A stretch of DNA of 64,000 nucleotides from Ypsolopha sequella. Taxonomy: Eukaryota; Arthropoda; Insecta; Lepidoptera; Ypsolophidae. Positions 42,755 through 54,293 of the stretch are shown piece by piece. Location of the stretch: positions 11,690,229 through 11,754,228 of the forward strand of contig OW203988.1 in NCBI GenBank assembly GCA_934047225.1, given 5' to 3'. Position 1 is the first letter of the stretch. The number at the start of each line of letters is the position of its first letter. The translations under genes were made by a program, and so were the position numbers. Below the pieces are notes generated by a model. That model had not been told where the DNA came from. It made no database searches and saw only the letters and a list, made by a program, of their open reading frames with translations.

Positions 42755-42950
42755 TATACAAGGTGAATTTGTGAATATCATCCAAATTCAAATTTCAGCC
42801 TTGGTAAGTGATCAGTATCATGAACCAATAACGAATTTTGTAAAATTCATAAAATGAAATTCACAATCATTGTAATCGATTTATGATGCTGATCACTTAC
42901 CAAGCTTCCAGTATGAATTTGGACGATGATCAAAAAGTCACCTTGTATAT
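42755..42950. mobile_element. MITE family D, copy 2
   Basis: tatacaaggtgaa at the left and gatcaaaaagtcaccttgta at the right; the middle contains mirrored ggtaagtgatcagtatcat and gctgatcacttacc. Confidence 0.75.
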
Positions 42951-42956
42951 AATCAC

Positions 42957-43095
42957 GCCTGACTCCCAGGGGAGTAGGCAGAGACTACAGATTTTCGTCT
43001 GCTACGATTCAGACATACCTATTTCGCCTCTTCCACATCCATAAATCTGGTCATACAAGCTCTTTTAATCCGGGTACTTTTGACATGGCCCTCCT
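42957..43095 (-). mobile_element. LINE ORF2 3' fragment
   Basis: ggagtaggcagagactacag, tctgctacgattcagacata and cgcctcttccacatcc are the same landmarks as in the fragments at 6178 and 46139. Confidence 0.65.
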
Positions 43096-43449
43096 TCTTT
43101 GTCAATAGAGTAATTTTTGGATGACGCTGGGAAGAGGCGCCTTAAAGCTCACCTTGCTCTACCGAGAATGGAATAAACGGAATGAGTGTAAAAAGAGAGA
43201 GACTAGTTGGTTTGTGCGTAGAAACAGAGATATGTTGTTGTGTTCCAAAAGCAGCAAAAGAAACATTAGCATAATGGCTGCGGCGGCAAAAACATTTCCA
43301 GAAAAAGACATTATAGTGCTATTCTTCGTGTTTATTTGTATTTTATGCTACCTGTCTGCAGCTAGACAAAATAACGGACCGATCAGTAAAAATCCTAGGA
43401 AGATTTCTTACATTTCGAAAATTTACTTATTTAACGGGACGCCTGATGC

Positions 43450-44620
43450 TTAAACATCAACCAAACCAGGTTTTCAAGGGTCATTGGAAGAAACTAGGTC
43501 TCTCCTCATATTGAAGAAAATATATTTGATTTATCGATCTTTTATCTAGGGATTCCACTTATAAACAATGTCTTAAGATTCTAACAAAAAAAAAATGTTT
43601 TCCACCCTCTTTTTTTTGGTTTCCAAACGTTCGTTTAAAAGACGCGGTTACGAGATCAACTTGATTTTTTTAATTAAAAAAGTCAATAGAAATATGAAGG
43701 GATGTCACCTAAAGAGTGTTATAGTGATACTGATTTTGATGATAGTAGATAATAATTTAATTAATTAATATAATTTCCTAACTTTTGATTCCTCTTAAGA
43801 GTTAACATTAATTAATTACAGACTGTAAAAGGAAATAGACTATATGAGACAGGTAGGCAAAGATATATATGTTTTTCTTTTTTCATTAACCTGAATTCCT
43901 GCTGTCTTGTATTTTCTTATCCCTTGGTTAAAGTAGATATAAGTAATTTGATGTATAGTATAAGTTTATGTTAAAAAAAAAAAGACATGATCTTGCCAAG
44001 TTTCTTGCCCGTTCTTCTTAGCAAGACTAATCGAATGGGCGGAGGTAGGCATGTATTTATATATGTAACCTATTACTATGTAGTATATAGGATGGGATTT
44101 GGTCGGCTGCCTGGATTCGTGCTGGGGGCTCGGTTGGTGATCATTGAACCTGTTCCTGGTCCCTGGCCGGGTCTCCGGTATGGGTTCGGGCGGTTGATTG
44201 GATTTCACCTTGTATAATAATATTTTACCTATAATTTTAATCGTATATATATTGCTACATAAATTAAAAAACATTTAATCTAAGTAGTTCATGTACATTT
44301 ATTATTTTATTACATATATTTTTATAAGATTAAAATTTGACTTGTGAAACGTGTATTATATATACCTACTTTGCAAAATAAACTTTTTGAATTTTGAATT
44401 TGAATTTTAAATCATATTTTTTTTTTTCCTACAAAATATTTCAGTATTAGCTAAAAACACACCAATTTGTTGTTTCGCTGCGTGATCACTATTATTACGC
44501 GTCCAAGAACAAGAGGCCAAAGAGCCAACATATAATCGCCTCTATGACAAGCCAATAAGGTCTTTGCCATTAGACTTATTATGCTGGACGGGTACTAAAA
44601 AAAGTTGATAGGGTATGCTA
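43450..44620 (-). repeat. Dispersed repeat family C, copy 4, split by an insertion
   Basis: Family C sequence runs 43450-43711 and resumes at 44410-44620 (cctacaaaatatttcagtat, ttgtttcgctgcgtgatcac). The break falls in the acctaaa / tcaatattt junction present in the uninterrupted copies. The open frame at 43121-43453 ends here and shows no supported function. Confidence 0.65.
43713..44408 (+). mobile_element. Probable retroposon insertion inside family C
   Basis: This 0.7-kb sequence is absent from other family C copies. It ends in a short periodic tail (ttttgaattttgaatttgaa) like those left by non-LTR elements, and has a GC-richer block (44095-44210). No enzyme motif is left. Confidence 0.5.
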
Positions 44621-45717
44621 TCCTCTTAAGGTTAAATGTCAGTTGCTTAGCACAAAGTGCATAACTCAACTTTTTAGAGTTCTAAAACTTAAAAACATTT
44701 TGGTATGTAGTAGTTAACACCAATGGTCCAAACAAAGTTAAAACAGCATTTTAAGTTGGTTTTAAGAAGATCATGACTAATTTTCTATACAGTAAAACCG
44801 ATTTTGAAAGATTGTTGTCTAAACCAAATTTTGTTCAATGCAACATAGTTCAAATTACTTTGGAAAATTTAAGTTTTGACAGAACTAAAACTAAAATTGA
44901 AGCCTCCAGAATTGGTTTTAACTTCAAACTCTTGCCTTATAAACCTCACTAATACTAAACTATTGGCCTCAAATAAATAATACGTAGTTTTTGGAAAATA
45001 ATTTACTTTGATAGGTTTAATTTTGAACGCTGTGGTTTAAACGTATCAATTGCTAATCCGGAGGTCACGGGATCAAATTCCGAAGCGACACATTTGTGTC
45101 CGGCCTGTATGCTTCGGAAGGCATACAGGCGTACTATGATGCAAAAATTACGATGTTAACAAACTACCTATACAGATTACTAGATTACCGCAACTAGAAT
45201 TTAAAACCAAGGTAAAGAGATTTTTTGAGAAAAATCCATTTTATTCCATTACAGAATATATGTGTTTAAAATTTAAATCAAGTTCAATGTCAGAATAGAT
45301 TTTTTTTATTGGTTTTGATTTTTATATTTTTATCGACTTCTATCAATTGTTTGATAGTAATAATAAGTTACGTTTATAATGTTAATGTTAATTTTAATTT
45401 CATTAATTTAATTTAATGGATAATAAATTATTGTTTTGTATTGAAGACATTGAACCGTGGGTTAAAATTTTGTTTGAAGTGGGGCGTAAAATCGTCGGTG
45501 AAACATTATTTGCACTTCACAATTTGATACCCGGAAACACTTCCTAAACCACCTCAGAGAGTCATGTCGTGATAATTTATAGATTAGTGGTATTACGAGT
45601 ATTAGGGAACAAAAAAAGTTGTTGTAATAAAGGTAAATTCAGAAAGTATTAAAAATTTCAAGTATAATTAATAATTTTATATTTCATTTCACGTTTAAAC
45701 GTAGTAGGAAAATAAAA
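44621..45717. other. AT-rich stretch next to family C
   Basis: 44634-44680 resembles the terminal repeat of the composite element at 16757-18007. The remainder has no supported feature. Confidence 0.4.
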
Positions 45718-46016
45718 GCCGGCCAAGTGCGAGTCGGACTCGCGCACGAAGGGTTCCGTACCATTATCTATAAAAACGGCAAAAAAAGCATGTCTGTTGT
45801 ATGGGAGTCCCCTTAAATATTTATTTTATTCTGTTTTTTAGTATGTGTTGCTATAGCGGCAACAGAAATACATCATCTATGAAAATTTCAACTGTCTAAC
45901 TATCACGGTTCATGAGATACAGCCTGGTGACAGACGGACAGACAGATGGACAGACGTACAGCGGAGTCTTAGTAATAGGGTCCCATTGGTTACCCTTTGG
46001 GTACGAAACCCTAAAA
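45718..46016 (+). repeat. Dispersed repeat family L, copy 3
   Basis: It runs from gccggccaagtgcgagtcgg to gggtacgaaaccctaaa, full length as in copies 1 and 2. Confidence 0.75.
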
Positions 46017-46138
46017 TTTAATTGTCTCTGGTGTAAACGGGATTTTATGTTATAAAATAATATTCTTTTTAACATGGTTTTTCTCGTTTTCCTCGTCACA
46101 GGAAAACCCAGCTTGTTCAAGGCTTTTTCTTGTTGCCT

Positions 46139-46470
46139 TTAATGACAGGAATTAATCGTTTGTAGATTTAATTTTGCTACAGAAGGGTACGCAGAGACTA
46201 CAGATTTAAATCTGCTACGATCCAGACACACCTCTTTTGCCTCTTCCACATCCATCAATCCAATCATACAAGCTCTTCTATTCCGGGTACTTTTTACATG
46301 GCCCTTGTTCAGTTTATCACCAATTTGGTCAGCATACGTCCTTCTATGGCGGCCAGGTCGAGCTGTACCTTCCAGTTTCGCACTATAAATTTCTTTCGTC
46401 ACTCTACTTTCATTCATCCTCTTTACATGTCCAAATAAATCTATATGTAAAATTTTCATTTTAGTAACAT
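46139..46470 (-). mobile_element. LINE ORF2 C-terminal fragment, 106 codons open
   Basis: The minus-strand translation includes HIDLFGHVKRMNESRVTKE, RPGRHRRTYADQIGDKL, TRNRRACMIGLMDVEEAKEV and a terminal SAYPS. This is the C-terminal end of a LINE reverse-transcriptase ORF abundant in Lepidoptera. The frame is intact over this piece, but everything upstream is missing. Confidence 0.85.
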
Positions 46471-46706
46471 TGAGTTTTAAGGACAGTCATCAAGCACAGA
46501 CCTCCAAACTACGGAGGGTGATGTGTAGATATCATCTTCATCTGTGCTCCATAAAAACGAAAACACAAAATTGTGTCAAATAGGGACTAATAAAAATTTG
46601 AATTTCAATTATATCATAAGACGCTTTATGCTGCGAAAATGCTGCTATAATAATTATTGAAAATATTCTCTATAAAACTATGCTATTTCAAAACAGTTCT
46701 TAGCTA

Positions 46707-46976
46707 TATACAAGGTGACTTTTTTATCATCGTCCAAATTTATACTGGAGGCTTGATAAATGATCAGTACCTTGGATCAATAACAATTTTTGTGAAATTC
46801 GTATAATGAAATTTCAGCTTCCCATATAAATTCAGTTCCAGTCCCGAGTGAATCACTATGGGGAGTCGAAATTTCATTTTACGAATTTCACCAAAATTGT
46901 TATTGATCCATGATACTGATCACTTACCAAGCCATCAGTATGAATTTGGACGATGATCAAAAAGTCACCTTGTATG
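46707..46976. mobile_element. MITE family D, full-length copy
   Basis: tatacaaggtgacttttt at the left is mirrored by aaaaagtcaccttgta at the right, with about 70-base arms (gatcatcgtccaaatt type). Confidence 0.8.
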
Positions 46977-47489
46977 TATACGCAATTAGTCGAGCAGATT
47001 TTCAATAGTTATTCTAGTATGTAAATAATGTTTTTGTGGCAGCACTTGCGCAGCACATAGCGCCTTATCAAATAACCTCTTTGCCATGCAGCCTCGAATG
47101 CTCCCACAAGACACTTTATTAGGAGATCAAATCAGTTATCAAGAAATAATTTCATCAATGTCAATACGTCGTGATGTAGAAGAGGAAAGGAGATTCCCAT
47201 AATAACTACTTATGTACATTTATAGAGGAAAACAAATCTCCTCTGTGTGTACATTGTACATACAGTATACACATTTTGTAATGTATAATTTTTGGTATGC
47301 ATTTTTACTGCAGTGGGTCAGTATTTGAGGGAGTAAAATAGGTTAAAACCAGGAATATAATTTTTTAAACATTAATTAAAAGATGAAAGGCACTGCAATG
47401 TAACTTTGGAAGAAGCCGGTTTATACTACTCTACTCTTCTCTTATCTATGGAAGAATGTATTTGTTTGTGGTTCTTGATTTGAAGACCC
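46977..47489. other. Intergenic stretch
   Basis: ctttgccatgcagcctcgaa followed by tgctcccacaagacact (about 47088-47126) matches tctgccatgcagcctagtat at 4921. It is probably an old repeat. No gene is seen. Confidence 0.4.
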
Positions 47490-47525
47490 GTTTAGCAGCC
47501 GGATTTCACAATCCGGCTGCTAAAC
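47490..47525. repeat. Perfect 16-bp hairpin
   Basis: gtttagcagccggatt (47490-47505) and aatccggctgctaaac (47510-47525) pair perfectly over 16 bp around the loop tcac. It is isolated, with no homologue seen elsewhere in the window. Confidence 0.8.
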
Positions 47526-47989
47526 CGCTCTTAAACTGTTATGAGATTGCTGTAATAATAATTTACTCTGTGGTGATGCTAATATTTTGTCAGATGCTTA
47601 GAATCTTTGAAAAACATTGTTTATATTTGAAATACACGCGTATGAAATCACGGGCAACAGCCTTGCAACAGCTATAGTTTGATTATAAATCGAAAAGTCC
47701 AAAATCCGTGCATGAAATCCGAAGTTTACACACAAACAAAAAATGGGGTTTTTTCGAATCCATTTACTTCAATATAACGTGTAATGTCATCATTCATTTT
47801 CGGGTAAATGTTTATTGAGTAATTATATTAAGAAAACGTGATTAGATGAAATTTTCTCGATAGTATTTAATTCCGAAAAGACTAATTTTTTCTTGTAATT
47901 CCGAAATCCTAACTAATTTCATTGTGAAATTGCATTCAAAATGTGGATATTATGTATTTCTAAAGTTTTTTTTGACAAAATAGCTTAGT

Positions 47990-48111
47990 ACATTCTATAT
48001 TAATAAAAAACAGACTTTTTGCTACTTTTCCTAGAATCCGTCCCACTCGCACTGAGGGTTTTTCCGCATATGGAGTAACAGGGACGCTAAAACATTTACA
48101 ACTCGCCTTAA
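47990..48111 (+). mobile_element. Family B MITE, right-end fragment
   Basis: It carries agactttttgctacttttcc, actcgcactgagggtttttc and the end ctcgccttaa. Confidence 0.65.
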
Positions 48112-48618
48112 CCATTAGACATCTTATCAACCATGGACAAATGAGAATTTTTTTCCGCTACTGCCGGGGTGTTGCGGGGTAATGCGGGGAAGGTACTATG
48201 TAAGGAAATAGAGATGGGATAGTTCTGTGGATGGCATAGTACTCGTATTTGCTCCTTACGCTGTCTAATCAAATGGCTTAGCGGTCTGTGAGTCTTCGTA
48301 TAGGGGTCCTCTGATGTATTAACAAAGCGCCTGGAATTTTAATGTTTTTCTTATTCGTGATGCACACAGAAGACATTGCTATGTTTAGGAAGCTCAATAT
48401 GAAAATTATTTATGTCTATAATATTTGTTAATAGAGGAATGGTGAGTAGAAACGAAACTTAAATAAAACTTACGTTAGAAATAATTCAAAGTATTATCCC
48501 TAAATTTTTATTTTCGATACAAACAAGACCCTTTATAGCACCTGCCAGTTTTCACTGCGAAAGAAACGGAGCAAAAATACAAGTTGTAAGGCAGGCAGGT
48601 GAATTTACATAAATGGAG
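48112..48618. other. Intergenic stretch
   Basis: I see no supported feature. Confidence 0.4.
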
Positions 48619-49036
48619 TTAAGGCGCTACGGAAAAAAAATAGAACTTGCATATCTACTTCAGTAAGTAATGTATTATTTTGATAAAATATTGTATTATT
48701 TTTGGAATATTTTTCTAGTTATCTATCTGTTAAACAGAATCGTGATTGGAAAAATTCGGCTCGATACAAATATTTATTGAAATGAGTTCTTTTTCGACAC
48801 TAATTCTCCTGGTTTGACAATTTGGAATGACATATGGACTTCAATTTTATTTTATGAGATGGGTTTTAACAGCATCTAGGACCAGATTAAACAAAATTTT
48901 GATAGCAACTTTAGCACATTTTATATTAATAAAAACCGACTTTTTGCTACTTTTCCACGAATCCGTCCCTCTCGCACTGAGGGTTTTTTCGCATATGGGG
49001 TAACAGGGACGTTAAAACTTTTACATATAGCCTTAA
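48619..49036 (+). mobile_element. TTAA-ended MITE (family B), copy 3
   Basis: It starts ttaaggcgctacggaaaaaa and ends ttacatatagccttaa. It is full length. Confidence 0.75.
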
Positions 49037-50827
49037 TCAGGATGAACTGGTTTAGTAAAACGAGTCCCATGTTATGAGGACTGTTCCGTTTTGTAACCGC
49101 CTTCCAAAAAATTATGTTCATAAATTAATTATTTTAACTCATTGCGTAGTGTTCGTAAAAAGACGTAGTAAATGTTTGTCACTAAGCTAAGTATTTTAAG
49201 ATATCTCACGCTTGCAACGGTCACGTTACTCTATGCAGAAAGACCCACAAATTGAGAGGGATGGATTCCGGGAAAAGTAACAAAATTTCGGTTTTAAATT
49301 TATCTAAAATAAACTAAAATAGCTAGAAAAATTTCAAACAACCAGAATTTAAATTATCTATAGTATCCATCTAATAAAATATCTTTGAGGTCTCTATGTC
49401 ATTTCTGTTCTATGAAGTAGGTATGTGAAAAAGTGTCACCTTATAATAATAATTATTTCTATCGAGCAAATTTCTGCAATTACATTTCTGTAGACTCTTT
49501 CATAAAATAGTTTCTCTGCTGTAATGTTGGCTACCCTGTCTGTCAACGACGAGACGTCTACCTAAGGGTACGGTCATCACATCACAAAAGCTACTATTTT
49601 CCACTATAAACACCCACGATTCGGTCATGCATGATCCTCAACAAGCGTCAAAAATCGTCGGGAAAAATTGGCTGTCAAACGTAATTGTGCAGCTAACTTC
49701 AGGCCTCTATAAACCACCATACTATGGTGGTTGGTTTATTTAGTTTATTCTGCTTATTTACATAACCGACTAACCCACGATAGCTGAGTGTGTTTATTTT
49801 GTTTAATTTGATGACCACACCCTAAAAGAGATGATTGGAGAAAAATACGTTTATGTAAATGGATTGGAAATATCTAAACTGGATTGCATTGCTATTATAC
49901 CAACATTATCATGGCAGAGGGACTATTTTATGAAACAAACAGGAGACTAGATAGCAGTGGGTTGTGTGAACGATACAGTTAGTGTCGCCAAATTAGCCAC
50001 TCGAAGTTTTTCGGTACGAATATCGACGGAAACGACATTAAAATAACGGATGTAATTGTTAGATTGAATAATAGATGTTATGTTTATAGCTATTAATAGT
50101 ATCTATTACTCAAAGCATAAAGAAATTAAATCGACCGAGCCGCTTAGAAGCAGTAGGGAATTCAAGCCAAAAATAACCAATAGGATGAATTTTTTTTTCA
50201 TATAGAAGTTTTGGTGCTATTTAAAAAAAATGTCGCATATGTTGTCTTTGAGTTGATTTTTTCAATATTTTTGGTTTGGCCATAAACGAGGAGGAGGCTT
50301 TATAAATTACCCATTTGGCGATACTAAGCCCCTTTACACCCCTGCATTTACCCCGGGACTGCGGTTATGCATTTTTATCTTATTATTAAATTAGGATATA
50401 AAAGCACTCTCTACGTGCTAAAATTATGAAAAATTAAGGTTACTTCTACTTCTAATGAAATTTAAGGCACGTAGGTAGTGTTTTGTAATAATAAATAAAT
50501 GAAAAATGATATACAATGTATATATAATATAAGTAAAATTTGTCGGCAAAAAAGAGGCGGAGACAAAAGTTGTTATAAGTAAATAATTGTTCGTCAAACT
50601 AGTAGCAAACTGGTAATCGTTCTCGTCCATAAAAAATACTTGAGATTACCTGTTGATTTATTTTTCACTATTCCAGGATTAAACTGGCAGTAATATTTGT
50701 TTGTTTTATTATTTGAGTACTTACTATTTGACAAGTTATTCTTCAAAACTGCTAAAATTTCGCAGTTTATAATTTTTGAACTTACCTACTAATTTATGAC
50801 GAAAGTCATATATACAACGTGTCACAG
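49037..50827. other. Intergenic stretch
   Basis: 49983-50060 is distantly similar to 36455-36535 (ggtacgaatatcgacggaaa). A minor hairpin (ccaccatactatggtgg, about 49715) is present. No gene is seen. Confidence 0.4.
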
Positions 50828-51058
50828 AAAGGTGTAACCATATTTGAAGAGGTTATTCAGTCAATGGTATAGAACATTTTTTACTATGGAACAAACACTG
50901 AACATCGAAAAAAAAAATTAACTGTTTCATAGAAAATTGCAATTTCGCTCGACTGAAATGTATGGAATGGTAAATTATTTTTTCGAGATTTCACGGTTGG
51001 CTAAAAGTTGTTCTATACCATTGACTAAATAAGCTCTTCAAATATGGTTACACCTTTT
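50828..51058. mobile_element. Palindromic MITE with about 52-bp arms
   Basis: aaaggtgtaaccatatttga and caatggtatagaaca are mirrored by tgttctataccattg and tcaaatatggttacaccttt. Confidence 0.75.
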
Positions 51059-51697
51059 TGTATATATAAATATATATTTGTATATATATATACATTTAAA
51101 TATCAATAGAATAAGGGCCCGCCTGTATTTTTCTTAAGATTCATACATTAGGTAAAAACTGAATATGAAATCAACAGCTTATTTTCTCCATACAAGAATA
51201 ATAATTATACAAGAATAATCCTAGTGCCATCTAACTACGTCTCTATACAGCCCAAAAAGCAAAATTTTATGAAACACCATCATAATAGCTGTCATACTAC
51301 CTCGTTTTAACCATGTAAACCATTTTTACCATGTAAAGAAGACTAAGTCTATACACTTTTCTGTAAATTAACTTTTACCGTTTTATGGAAAACAGATTTT
51401 ACTTGAAACTATTTCACAAATTCAGTGCTTTTTGAATATTTCGCCATCTTGCATCTCTTCGTGAGAGATGGGTCGGAGTGCGGTATAGGGAGAAAGGGAA
51501 ACATATACAAAAATGTGTGCAAAGTTTCATTGAGATCACAACCATCAGGACGTCACAAACCCCTTATGCATATGGCAGCTGAGCGGGGTGGCCTACCTTA
51601 AGAAAAAAAACACAGTCGCATGAAGATTCGGGACGCTACACGGCAGAGGAACGACAGATGCAGGTTCGGCCTCGTCCACACAGGGCTTCCGTTTATT

Positions 51698-51924
51698 GAA
51701 ACTATGACAGAAATAAATTTCTATGTTTGAACACTTGGCGATTTATCCATCGCAAGGAGATATCAATTAACATTATATCATTGCAGTATAGAAACGCAGA
51801 AAGATGTGAGGATCTTTTCTTTCTGCGTTTCTATACTGCAATGATATAATGTTAATTTATATCTCCTTGCGATGGATACATCGCCAAGTGTTCAAACATA
51901 GAAATTTATTTCTGTCATAGTTTC
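51698..51924. repeat. 106-bp-arm palindrome made of two inverted SINE tails
   Basis: Arms 51698-51803 and 51819-51924 are nearly perfect inverted copies around a 15-base centre (atgtgaggatctttt). Each arm equals the 3' tail that follows the tRNA-like head at 52113 and 61499 (gaaacgcagaaag, ttgcagtata, cttggcgatttatccatc). The centre retains a trace of the tail start (atgtgag), and the tRNA-like head is absent. Confidence 0.8.
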
Positions 51925-52080
51925 GATAAGAGAAATGTGTATTCTTCACTACCCGATGCTGTAACAGGTGACGGTAGGGCATGATGGTCTTTGACTAGCT
52001 TTGAATACACTAGCGTCCTCTAGGCGCCAAGTGGCTCACAATAAAGTGGGTGTCTATAAAATATCATTGCAGTATGGGAA

Positions 52081-52249
52081 AGCACATCGGTAAATTCACG
52101 AGTTGTGTTGAGACCTGAATAGCTCAGAGGTTAGAGCAATCGCCCGACAAGCGAGAGGTCCCGGGTTCGATTCCCGGTTCAGAGCTCCTCACATCCAGAT
52201 TTACTTTTCTTTCTGCGTTTCTATACTGCAATGATATAATGTTAATTTA
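52081..52249 (+). mobile_element. tRNA-derived SINE-like element, copy 1 (tail truncated)
   Basis: The leader agcacatcggtaaattcacg is followed by a tRNA-like head (52113-52184) and a unique tail (cacatccagatttacttttc, then ttctgcgtttctatactgca, ending aatgttaattta). A second, inverted copy (61316-61533) has the longer tail. The layout of pol III promoter boxes plus an unrelated tail is that of a SINE. Confidence 0.7.
52113..52184 (+). tRNA. tRNA-like head (probable pseudo-tRNA, anticodon-position GAC)
   Basis: 72 bases fold as a cloverleaf: D stem GCTC/GAGC, T stem CCGGG/CCCGG with loop TTCGATT, anticodon stem with four of five pairs, acceptor stem with only five of seven pairs. Box A (tagctcagagg, 52120-52130) and box B (ggttcgattcc, 52164-52174) are intact. 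The anticodon loop is CCGACAA, so position 33 is C in place of the universal U; GAC would read a valine codon. The acceptor mismatches and C33 argue against a working tRNA. It is best read as the promoter head of a SINE. Confidence 0.6.
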
Positions 52250-54015
52250 CTTCCGTTTATTGACGGAAGTATCAATTAGGTAATTGTTTGACGATGACTT
52301 TTGTTTCAACGGTTTCCAGCTCTCATGCTCGGCCGCTTTATTCTCACCCCCTCACCATTCACACCGATAACTGGCACGATTTCCTTATCCCTACTACCCA
52401 GACAATCGCTGAAGAAACTAGGTAAAGTACGCGACATGGCAGAAGTGTGGGCGAGTACATAATGTCACTATGAAATCGTCCGCACTCCCGCTTGTCGCGT
52501 AATACACAAGGTCTGGAATAAACCATTTTGTGTCAACAACCAGATCCATGGAGCACCACAAACCCTGCGTTTATCGTGTTGTCAATAATCACGAAGCTAC
52601 CCAACCAAAATGTATAAGACAACTGTTTTTTTTTTCTCGATTTATCAATTTTTTTCACAAAATGTAGTTCGTCTGGACGAGTTCTATCGGCAGTTTTCAG
52701 CTTCCGCATTTTCATCTTAACATCCTGTATACAACTCAGTATTCAATATTAATTTTAAGTCGATACTTACCTCAAGCCATGCCAGAGAAAAAGGGCCTTG
52801 ACAAAACAGACAGACAGACAACCGGACAACAAAGTTATCCCGTGGCTTCCGTTTCTCCATGATAAGGTATGGAACCCTAAAATCGTTGGTAAAATGAGGG
52901 TGTTGAATCTTTGAGTGATACTGTATGCTTAAGGAGCGTCGTGACGCGCAAACCTCCATGCAAACGCTGTCACCACATTGTAGGGTGTCTATGGAATGTT
53001 ATTATAATATTTTAGGCTGAGTCCATTAACATTATCTAGACCTATGTTTAATTCGAAATAAAAACTGTGAAATTTAACAACAAAACCCTAAAATACGTAA
53101 ATTTAACGGTTTTTTACCAAAAGTGTAGCCGAATGTGCTTTTATTGTTAAAAAAATTAATTCGCGTCAAACATTGAAAATGTTATCTAGATTAATAACAA
53201 CCAAAAATAATGTTTGAAAACGTCCAGTCTTGCCAAAATGTGGTTTCTCCTGAAACAAGTTTTCAATTTTGCGCCGGCGACGAAATCGGCACGATTGTAC
53301 ATTTGTCCTCGCAAGTTTCATGTAGCGTGCACCTTATAGCGAAACGAAACAGCATGACATTTGGCTACGCCTACAACTGAGTTGGTCACGTCATGACGAC
53401 CATCCTTAAAGGCAGCTTTGACACGGGGATACATAATAACAATGTTATTATATTTATTTCTAGAACACATGAGTACTAAGTACCACCTGACTTTCATTAT
53501 TTGTAACCTAATCATAAGTGGGCGTGAACCATATAATTATCGAACACAATCTCAATTACAGTTTAATTCCACCTCATTAAACTCATTCGTTACAAATAAA
53601 TAAGCAAACCGAGACAAACTGATTAGGTATATGAAAAACTAAATACATGCTGAAAAATTCCGTTCTGAAAAGGAGTACCGGGATATAAAAGGAAAATATC
53701 ACTATCTATTTGATATTTAACTATCTCAGCCTATGAATTAAAAAAAATCTTCACATGTTTATCTCCATAAATAAAAAAAGGAGGCGTCACCGAAGAGGTT
53801 AAAAGCTTAGAATAAGTTATTCTAAGGTTAAAAGTATGATATACTTTAATTTCGAGGGCCATAACAGCCTATTGTATACGTGGCTATTGGATAGATCTGA
53901 GCCACGATCTGAACTGCAATGTCTTGTTATACTATGGTTTTATCGATAATGAGGATTAATTATCGCCATAAATTCAAATTCAGATTTCTTTTATAATTTT
54001 GAACCGAGCCTTTAT
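52250..54015. other. Intergenic, with repeat fragments
   Basis: 52745-52882 ends in aaggtatggaaccctaaaat after gacagacagacaacc, a family L right-end fragment. 52320-52520 is a GC-richer block with no open gene structure. The remainder has no supported feature. Confidence 0.4.
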
Positions 54016-54217
54016 AATCCGTACCCCTATTATGCGAAATATAAATGCGAAATTGTGTTTGGTGGTTTGTTGATTTGTCCTTCTTTCACGCAGCAACGGA
54101 GCAACGGATCGACGTGATTTATTGTATAGAGATAATTTTTGGGCCGGAGAGTGACAGCTACTTTTTATCCCGGGAAAATACAAACGAAATCAGCGCGGGC
54201 GATGCCGTGGGCAAAAG
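54016..54217 (-). repeat. Dispersed repeat family K, copy 3
   Basis: This is an inverted relative of 11885-12074: tgtccttctttcacgcagca, actttttatcccgggaaaat and gatgccgtgggcaaaag. Confidence 0.7.
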
Positions 54218-54249
54218 AAATAAAAGAAAAACAAGTAAGATTAAATTGT

Positions 54250-54255
54250 TTTAAT
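54250..54255 (-). terminator. Variant polyadenylation signal (ATTAAA)
   Basis: It is on the minus strand about 39 bases past the stop of the first cuticular protein gene. Confidence 0.4.
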
Positions 54256-54293
54256 TTGAGACTAGGAATCAGTAAGCTAGGGAGGTGTTGTTA

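Noticed and set aside
43121..43453. 110-codon frame with a hydrophobic stretch
   Set aside because: It starts next to a LINE fragment and ends inside a family C repeat; no promoter, no homologous motif.
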